Source of the DNA: Mesorhabditis belari
Lineage: Eukaryota > Nematoda > Chromadorea > Rhabditida > Rhabditidae
DNA length: 64,000 nt
Reading direction: 5' to 3'
Assembly: GCA_958450365.1 (NCBI GenBank)
Contig: CAUEEP010000737.1
Span: 1,725,501-1,789,500 of the forward strand
This document shows positions 56,840-64,000 of the stretch, one piece after another (position 1 is the stretch's first letter; the number at the start of each line of letters is the position of its first letter). Position numbers and translations under genes: made by a program. Below the pieces are notes generated by a model, which saw only the letters and a program-made list of their open reading frames with translations, was not told the origin of the DNA and searched no databases.

Positions 56840-59465
56840 CTCTTAGCTGTCGAAATATCAGAGTGCGCGAATTGTGGATAAAAGAAAGGCAACATTGTTT
56901 CTTTATTTTCGTGTTTGATTGCTGATTTTAGGTCCCGATTTTTCGAAGATTCGACGATCAGCTTTGCAGCCAACCAAATGGTCGTCGTTATTGATTTGCC
57001 AAAAAGTGAATGTAAGTTTGAGTTTTGTTCAATTTTTAGTAGTGTTATACTAATCTTTTTGTAATTTTATTAACCTAGATTTGTTTGAGGATGCCCAGTG
57101 TCCAGCGATTGGAGCTGGCCCTGCTTTACCGTGAATCCGGATGACGATGAAAACGGTCCACTGCACTTCTCCTTTACACTTGACAGCTGGATCGAGCCAG
57201 AAGAAGTAGCTTTCATTCACAAATTGTTTCATAAACTTCTTTTAGGCCAAAGGACACCAGGCTGCGACGTATTGACATCAACTATGACAACGATCTAATG
57301 CTGAGACGACTCCGATCCCCTGCAAAGACGCCATTCGTTTATGCCAAAAGCAAGCTTCTTGAGGGAAAGTGGTTAACTTTACAGGTTGAGGCTTGTCAGG
57401 GACGGATCTGAACATTTTGACACGAGTATCAATAATTTCAATGCTGATTGTTGCTGAAGCAAGTGATGGCATGGGCTCTGTGTATTTGGTTGGCTTTGAA
57501 TTGCATTCTTCGAAATAATTGTTTTTAGGACTTCAAAGACCTACGAATGGGGCGCATCATGAGTTTGCAACAAGGCTTCTTGGTAGTTCTTTGTGCAATA
57601 TCGAAAACTCTAATATACCTACCTAGGTTCGTCAAATGCGATGGTTGAGAAATCAATCAACTAACTCAGCGAGTTACTGGAACCAAAGCCTCGATGTGAA
57701 GCCACGGCTATATACACCGTGTAAGTTTAATTGGATATGATTTGAAAATGAAGTTTAGCTCTATCCACGTCCGGGATTCGAACGAGAAAGCTGTTGAATC
57801 GGGGGGGAACTAATCGTCACTTTCAATTGGCGAAGGAAAATGCTGTGAGGAAAATGCTATGCAATATCTTTGATTAATTTTTTACGTGGTTAGAAAGCCA
57901 TGCTAACTCAACCTGCTTCATCGGCTACGGGATATTTAAAAATTCAACCAGGCTGGCGAGACTCTCGTTTTGGGTGCCGCCTCGCTTGTTAATGAATTGG
58001 ATCAAATTTTAGTAATGTCTGTACAAGATTTATCAATAGGAATTCTCTAGGCAATGTGCAACGCTTTGCTAACAAATGATATTGAGCAGATGAAATGGCC
58101 TAAAATTTGACTCGTCCAATGATGAAACTGCTCTAGCAAACCAAATTCACAAAGTAAGTTTTTGGTAGCAACTTTTTGTATCACTGATTTAGATTATTGA
58201 TACTTGTCAAATCGGAGCTAAGTTTACAGCAGAGAAGGGTATGGTTTGAACTGCATACTTTGAGATACTTGGGAGTTCAGCCGTTTTCTTGACATGACCG
58301 AGCAATTGTGGGGTGTTCTGAAGCTCAGCGAGTCGCATCAACAACTTGTGCGCGCAATTCGTTTGACTTTTACTGGTTTGGCTGATGGAAAGCCAGAGCA
58401 TGGTTTGTAAAGGTTTTTTCTGTTACTACTCGTTTTTCTTTCAGATTCACGAAAAACAACAAGACGACACTTGCTCGACTGATCAGGAGACGCTTGCAAT
58501 AATGAATTAATCCTGCCACGACTTGAAGGCCTTACTTCGATTCAGATCTTGGCTGAAATAGGTGCCGAGAAAGGGTGCACGGTGAGTTTTGAACGTTAAG
58601 TCTTTTCTAATTTGGAATTATAGGGACATCAAAGATGCACTTGTCAAAGAAAAGCTTGTCAGAGATGAAGACGTAATTATGCAGCACCTCAATTTCCATT
58701 CTAAAGATCAATATTTATTGTATCAAGCTTTTTAATTATTAAAACGTTTATAGAAGCTTGTACCCGTCGAAGAACGTGCCGCAAAGATTAGAAATATGCT
58801 TTTGGCTCTTCAAACGATGCTCGAGGTTTGTTAATTCTTATCTAAAACTATTTATTTTATTTAGATCAAGTACCTACTCAATGCTGATGATTTCAAATTA
58901 TATGAATTCGGTAGCGACGTTGTCAACTACTTTGCCGATATGCCACAAGAGAAACTCAAGAAAGCAGCTTATGTAAAAAGCATTCCATTTTCCGACTTCA
59001 ACTCCAAGTTCTTTCAATGGTAAGCAGTTCTTAAATTAAGGATTTCATTTATTCGTTTAGTTATAAGCCGTTGATTTGGATGAGAACGGCGTTAGTTTTC
59101 AAACTTGTGGAGGAATCGTGAGGTAAGTTGGACTTTGGTTTACCCTATCAATCAACATTTCTTCCCAGATTGTTACCTTTTTTGCACTTCACAAGTATTC
59201 ACGACTCGACCACCTCAACGCTCTCGCAAATACGCAGAAAGCAATTTTGGAAGACGCTAGTGGATCAACAAAACAAAACTGGTACTTTAAACTCAAATTT
59301 TACAACCTTTGGAACAAAATTTTAGGTGATGAGAAGCTCAATTCACCGCAAAAAGAAGCGCACGCGGGGGATGACTTCGACAAGGATACGGACACAAATA
59401 CATTGCCACTTACGACTATCTCAACGATGGATTTGTTCAAGCCACAAAAACAAAGTGCTTCGTAA
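56840..59465 (+). CDS. Possible Zwilch (RZZ kinetochore complex)
   Basis: Multi-exon gene with at least twelve exons and several single-base breaks. Readable segments in order: SRFFEDSTISFAANQMVVVI, NPDDDENGPLHFSFTLDSWI, RRIDINYDNDLMLRRLRSPA, VSIISMLIVAEASDGMGSVY, DFKDLRMGRIMSLQQGFL and VRQMRWLRNQSTNSASYW. Then MTEQLWGVLKLSESHQQLVR, LEGLTSIQILAEIGAEKG, EERAAKIRNMLLALQTMLEI, LKKAAYVKSIPFSDFNSKFF, LDHLNALANTQKAILEDA, ending LFKPQKQSAS at 59465. The LEGLTSIQILAEIGAEK block, the long helical C-terminal half and a late DHLN motif recall Zwilch. The kinetochore neighbour adds weight, but it is a suggestion from memory of family patterns. The 5' end is not located with confidence. Confidence 0.4.
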
Positions 59466-59595
59466 TTTTCCCCATATTTTCTTATACCTGATTGATTATA
59501 TTTTTTTTCCTTTGTCCGGTGTTTTTTTAGGCTCGGGTTCTTGTGAATTATTGTAGTGATATATTTGTCTGGAAATTCGGTTTTGTTTCAAATGC

Positions 59596-59721
59596 AATAA
59601 ATTTTATGGTATCTGGCTTCGTTGTGCTTTTGAAGTAGTATGATACATTCGGATACTTGACTACCTTTGTTATGTAGGCATAGTTAAGATTTTGTCGTAC
59701 TGAATTAAACGTCTTTTAGGG
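59596..59721 (+). promoter_or_regulatory. Intercistronic poly(A) signal and acceptor
   Basis: AATAAA at 59596-59601 follows the Zwilch-like gene. TCTTTTAG at 59712-59719 lies two bases before the MIS12 start. The spacing of about 118 nt fits SL2-type operon processing. Confidence 0.45.
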
Positions 59722-60634
59722 ATGGATTTGTTGGGCGAGAACACAAACACGTTTTCACAGCAACACTTCGGTTTCTCTCCGGCGGCGTTAACCGATTCGG
59801 CATTAGCTTAGCATGAAAATCATACATAGTTAGCTTTTATATCGCTGATTTCAGTTCACAATATCATCGTCGAAAATTGGGCTCGAATGGTCGAAGAAAT
59901 GGGTTAACGATGAACAGATGCCAGATGTACCAACGGGTTTTGGGGCATACGATGTACTATCTTTGGTTTGAGAACATGAAGACCGCTGCCGTTAGCCAAG
60001 AATTGACGAAGTCGCTATTGAAAGACAACCTTCTTCCCAATGCGATGAACAAATTTGAGGTTTCGAACTTTGAAACAATAATCCTCTTGTTAAATTTAGG
60101 ATAACTTGAAACGTTATGTGATGCGGATCACCAGAGCATGTTACTTTGCCAGAACATAGAATCCAACCTTGGAGGTAATGATTTTTACAATGTTTTACAA
60201 TTAATTATTCAGGTTCCTTCAAATTTCGACGATGATGCACTTGAAAAGAGAATAACGAAACTTAAACAAGAAGTTGTGAAGGTAGCCAATTTTGTTTGTA
60301 TTGATTTACTACTTTGATTGTAGAGGCGCGTAGTTATCGCTCATCAGGATGTTAAGGAACGAGATATTCATGATGCAATAACTGATTATGCAAGTAAGTT
60401 TACTATTTCAAAGTTTCTACCTGGTAGTAATAAGAGTTGACTAGAGGTCGAGACTTGACAGCGCTTTATCATGGAAATCCTACCGTAGTTAACAACGTTT
60501 TTCTTTAGAAAATGAACCAAATGATTGCCGATGAAGAATCATACGAGGATGTGACGGAGAATATGGACAGTATGAATATTAGCGCTGTGCCTGGCGAAGC
60601 CCCAACTATCCGCGACACGAGTCAGACGGTATGA
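59722..60634 (+). CDS. mis-12: MIS12-like kinetochore protein
   Basis: Mis12 is a subunit of the MIND/MIS12 complex linking centromere chromatin to NDC80 and KNL1. The N terminus, MDLLGENTNTF then QQHFGFSPAALTDSALA, matches the FFGFTP-type signature of Mis12 proteins. Next come HNIIVENWARMVEEM, ENMKTAAVSQELTKSL, LKDNLLPNAMNKFE (a characteristic Mis12 block), YVMRITRACYF, VPSNFDDDALEKRITKLKQE, RRVVIAHQDVKERDIHDAI, and an acidic tail ending TIRDTSQTV. Exons are roughly 59722-59812, 59858-60062, 60103-60175, 60212-60281, 60326-60392 and 60510-60634. The exon 1-2 junction is unclear and exon 2 has a frame break near 59905. Roughly 200 aa, near normal for Mis12. Confidence 0.7.
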
Positions 60635-60818
60635 CTCAATTCTCTTTTGACCTTTCAGTATGAATATTAAAGTGACGTTATATTAAATTTGGTTTCAAAA
60701 CGCTTTAAGATTTCACGTTCAGATCTCACGTTTTTATCCTTGTAAATGTGAATAAATACATGTATTGTATTTTGCATGCGTTTAAAATATAGCTGGATGC
60801 TTGTTGAATTTTGGAAAA

Positions 60819-61670
60819 ATGGACGGTTTGCTAAATAGTGGAAGTCGTTTTAGCGAAAATTTTGAATTATTAAAAATTCTGTGACACGTTGAAGCATCTG
60901 AAACGAGGCTTGGATAAGTTAAAAATAATGTTGGTATTTTATCAGTTTGCGCTACAAAAGAGCGGTTTAGATTGATGAACCAGAAACTGTGGCCTCGCAT
61001 ATGTATCGAATGGCTGTTCTCGCGATGACGTTAGATGGACAAATTCCTGGGATCGATGCCTCAGATGTGTCCGGTAAATCTTGTTCCCTTTATAAATGGT
61101 TAGCGTTAATTCATTTGACTTTGGCTTAATGATTAACCTTTTAGGATGCTCTGGTTCACGATATTGGCGAAGCTATCGTTGGTGGACATAACGCCGCATT
61201 GTGGAATCGGCAAGGAGAATAAACTGCATTGGAAGCTAAAGTAAGCCATTATTTTAAATGCATATAATTTTATATAGGCTATGCAACAAATTGCCACTTT
61301 TGTACCGGAAGACGTTGGGACTGACTGGGTAACATTATGGCGGGAATATATATGAGCAATAAAGCACGGAAGAAGCCAAGGTAAATTCAAAGGGACTCAG
61401 ACCGCCAAGATTTCGCTTTACTTATTGTAGATCTTGTTCAGGTTGGCGTATCACCTCGACAAATTCGATATGATCGCGCAAGCGTTTGACTACGAGCAGA
61501 AATACGGTTCGAGTCGCCGTTTTACCGAATTGTAGTAGTGGTGCAATTTAGGTATCGATTTACACGAGTTCTTCACTTCGACGGTAGGAAAACTCAAAAT
61601 GGAGCCTTTCGTCAGTTGGGACACGGAGTTACGGGCTAAACGGGCAGACTGGATCCCAACAAAAAAGTAG
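60819..61670 (+). CDS. HDDC2-type HD-domain 5'-deoxynucleotidase
   Basis: HD-domain metal phosphohydrolase, by family a nucleoside-5'-monophosphatase. MDGLLNSGSRFSENFELLKI and DTLKHLKRGLDK form the N-terminal helix. IDEPETVASHMYRMAVLAMT carries the first His. ALVHDIGEAIVG carries the HD pair. ALEAKAMQQIATFVPEDVG, EEAK, LAYHLDKFDMIAQAFDYEQK and LHEFFTSTVGKLKMEPFVSW follow in the family order, ending at WIPTKK (stop 61668-61670). The Asp often preceding HMYRM is Ser here. Frame breaks occur near 60887, in the GATITP-like block near 61185 and near 61355. About 195 aa, as in other HDDC2 proteins. An AATAAA of the preceding gene lies about 65 bp before the ATG. Confidence 0.8.
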
Positions 61671-64000
61671 AACCGGTGGTTTTCACGTTGTTTTTGTTTG
61701 TTGTATATAGCGCATAAATTTTCGAGCAAAGTTCAGATAAAACATGTTTCAAACTTCTCATTGGACTCAAATTTGTTATGCAAAACTAGCTAAAGATGTC
61801 CCTTTTCTCTGATACGCACTTCACAAACGATGTTGTGAATAATTTTGAAAAGGGGTTGACTGATGGGGTGTTTGAATGAGGGATGTGAAGAAGGGCAATG
61901 GGGGAGGGACATCGCTTAATCGAATCCATTTGTCCCCTTTCCGATTCCCTGATGTTCCCCCCTTCATTTCTCAACGTTTCTTTATCTCACCTCCCTTCTT
62001 TTCCCTTTTCTGAAGGGGGGGTCATCCATCTTATCTTGTCTCCTCCACTTGAATTACGTCCCATTCAATCATTGCATTGCAGCTTTGTTTTCGGACATTT
62101 TTGTTAACTTTTACTTTGCGCTGCCCGATTGCATTTTAATTCTTTGAGCAGAATGCAAATTTCACAGAAAAACAGGGCTTGGGTTTGAAAAACATTGACC
62201 TTTTGCTCGCTTAAGGTTTATTCAGGTCCTTTACTAAGCTTGGACTGTAAAGGATTTTCAAAACCCTCTAAATTCTACTAGAATATTGCCAGATATCAAT
62301 TAGTGTGATACTGGAAGGGGATGAGGAAGCGTTTCCTAATCACTCCAGGGGATAGGCGGAGAAGTGGTCCAAGACAGCCCCCCAAAACCCACGGGGGTTT
62401 GTGCAGCTGGTCAGTTGTGTCCAGTTCTTTTGAGCTTTTCTTTTCTCTTTCCCATAATAGGATGGACAAGGGACATAAGGGGATGGAAAAGGGAAAGGGT
62501 CAGACTGGAAGAAGAAATGAAAGGTTGGAGGCACCGCCCCCAAATGGGCTTAGCTTCCCTCCACCCTCAGCTCAGGTCCCCAGGCTCTTCCACCTAGCAT
62601 CCGTTTAGATGTTTATGCAAAATTTTATATTCTTTTAGATTTTCAGCCTGTTATTTTTCTTTTGGCTTTAATTCAAATCGATTTCTTTTGGCTTACTGTC
62701 CTCTCATAAACTTTTCCGAGCGTCGACTCTGGTAGATGCTTCGAAAGCCTGCCCTCGCTTGCTGTAATCAACTAAATTAGTGTTATAATAACTGTTAAAG
62801 TTTACGGTATTTGGTACACTCCTTAGATAACAAGAACATTGGCTTATTGTGCTTTCAATTCATGTCTAGATTGGGGTTATTTATCTAAACTAAGCATTTA
62901 TTTCATTGAAATTTCAAATTTCAAATAGTCATACATCTTTAGATTGCTTTTAGCTCAATATATAGAGCCGACATTTGCTTCAGTGACACTTCTGAAGCGT
63001 TATTTCTACATTTGATCTATTTTCATCATGTACCGGAAATTAATAAACTTGGAAAGCTAGAAAGCTAGAAAAAATATGGGAAAAGAGAAGCGACTTATAG
63101 AAATGGGACTCAAAAGATGGGGGAAAGGGAGAAGAGATGAGGATGAAGGATTGAAAGGGATTACCCATTTGGATATGAGGGGCACGGTTTGAATGAATTC
63201 CTTTTTTTACTTTTTTCCCCTCCCCCCTCACTCACATTTTTTTCATCCGAAAATATCTGCTTTTCCATATTCAGAAGTTTTTTTCACATTTACTTCCAGT
63301 GAATTCAGGTAATTTTGAAGCCTGAAGCTACTTCTGAGCTTTAACTCACATTCTGTGTCTTTTTAATAGCTAAATGTCCTACACTAGTTCAAGTTCAAAT
63401 TTACAGCTTCTCCAATAGGAATTATCATTTGTACTGGTGAATTCAATTATATTTTTGTCGTTTTCAGCTCAAATTTCGGATCTTTTTAGATCTTTAGAAA
63501 GAAGTTTTCAGCTCACCTTGTGCTGCTTTCAACATAAACCCACCCTTTCTAGCACGCTACGGCTTCTTGTTTTTCTTGCCAATGATCAATAATGAAATTT
63601 GAATGCATTAGAAAGATTGTGTCACATTTTTTGAGCACAAAATACTTAGTAAAGTATAGAATCTTTAAAAAAACATTTTCTAAACGTCAACTTTGTGTTT
63701 AAAAGGTAAAATGCTTCATTTCCTTTGGTTTTTGGTTCTGGTTCATTCTGATTCATTTTTTTTTCTTTCAAATTATGATTTTCACAAAGTAATGCAAAAA
63801 ATTAGATTCAAATCTAATTCCTAATCTAACATTAAAAAAAAAGGAACATAATGTTGTTTTGATGTGAGGGTGAGGGGAGGGAAATAGCAGGAAGGGCCAC
63901 ACTCTCAGTCCCTCCCAGTTCCCTTTTCATTCCCAAAAAAGTGCAATCAATAGAAGAGGATTTAGCAAAGAGAGCTTTCCGCAGCCTTTTTTTTTTTTTT
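61671..64000. other. Right flank, no gene recognised
   Basis: Mostly AT-rich, with C/T-rich blocks at 61930-62050 and 63210-63235 and G/A-rich blocks near 62460-62520 and 63055-63170. The overlapping open frames at 62321-62608 and 61898-62107 lack splice or domain support. The window ends in a T-run (63989-64000). Confidence 0.5.

Noticed and set aside
62321..62608. Overlapping open frames on both strands
   Set aside because: GC-richer segment with three overlapping frames and no family match; no splice or start evidence favours any.

Overview
The window is eukaryotic and looks like a rhabditid nematode. Genes are cut into many short exons by small introns with nematode-type acceptors (TTTCAG or TTTAG). 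Two runs of co-oriented genes are spaced only about 100-300 bp apart, some with an AATAAA about 100 nt upstream of the next acceptor, as in nematode operons. There is an srsx-type chemoreceptor, and the DNA is full of Tc1/mariner elements and short foldback elements. No species can be named from the sequence alone.

Layout. 0.4-3.6 kb: a C2H2 zinc-finger gene (minus). 3.8-9.1 kb: a complete ten-exon L-threonine aldolase gene (minus) carrying a mariner and a snapback MITE in introns. 9.1-12.3 kb: repeats, including a foldback element whose loop holds a 0.5-kb minisatellite. 12.3-16.4 kb: a coiled-coil protein gene (minus). 17.4-23.4 kb: a probable operon (plus): NUP50, a securin-like protein, MOCS3/UBA4 and a small membrane protein. 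23.5-26.3 kb: an srsx-type receptor (minus). 27.4-28.4 kb: a decayed tyrosine phosphatase. 28.4-37 kb: gene-poor repeat DNA, including a displaced copy of a threonine-aldolase exon/intron segment. 37.1-44.5 and 47.1-53.7 kb: two tandem copies of a UDP-glycosyltransferase gene (minus), separated by hAT, LINE and Tc1/Tc3-like debris. 56.8-61.7 kb: a second co-oriented cluster (plus): a possible Zwilch, a MIS12-like protein and an HDDC2-type HD phosphohydrolase. 61.7-64 kb: no recognised gene.

The most informative part is the insertion archaeology. Each duplicated segment serves as an empty-site control for the other. This fixes the TA duplications of three Tc1/mariner insertions and one Tc1 derivative, and the 8-bp duplication of a hAT-type MITE, directly from the window.

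Many otherwise convincing exons carry single-base frame breaks: NUP50, MOCS3, the zinc-finger gene, MIS12, HDDC2 and both UGT copies. Other genes are clean (threonine aldolase, the small membrane protein). Residual assembly indels explain most of this better than decay, but reads would be needed to tell. Exon boundaries were worked out by hand from splice signals and reading phase and are approximate where stated.
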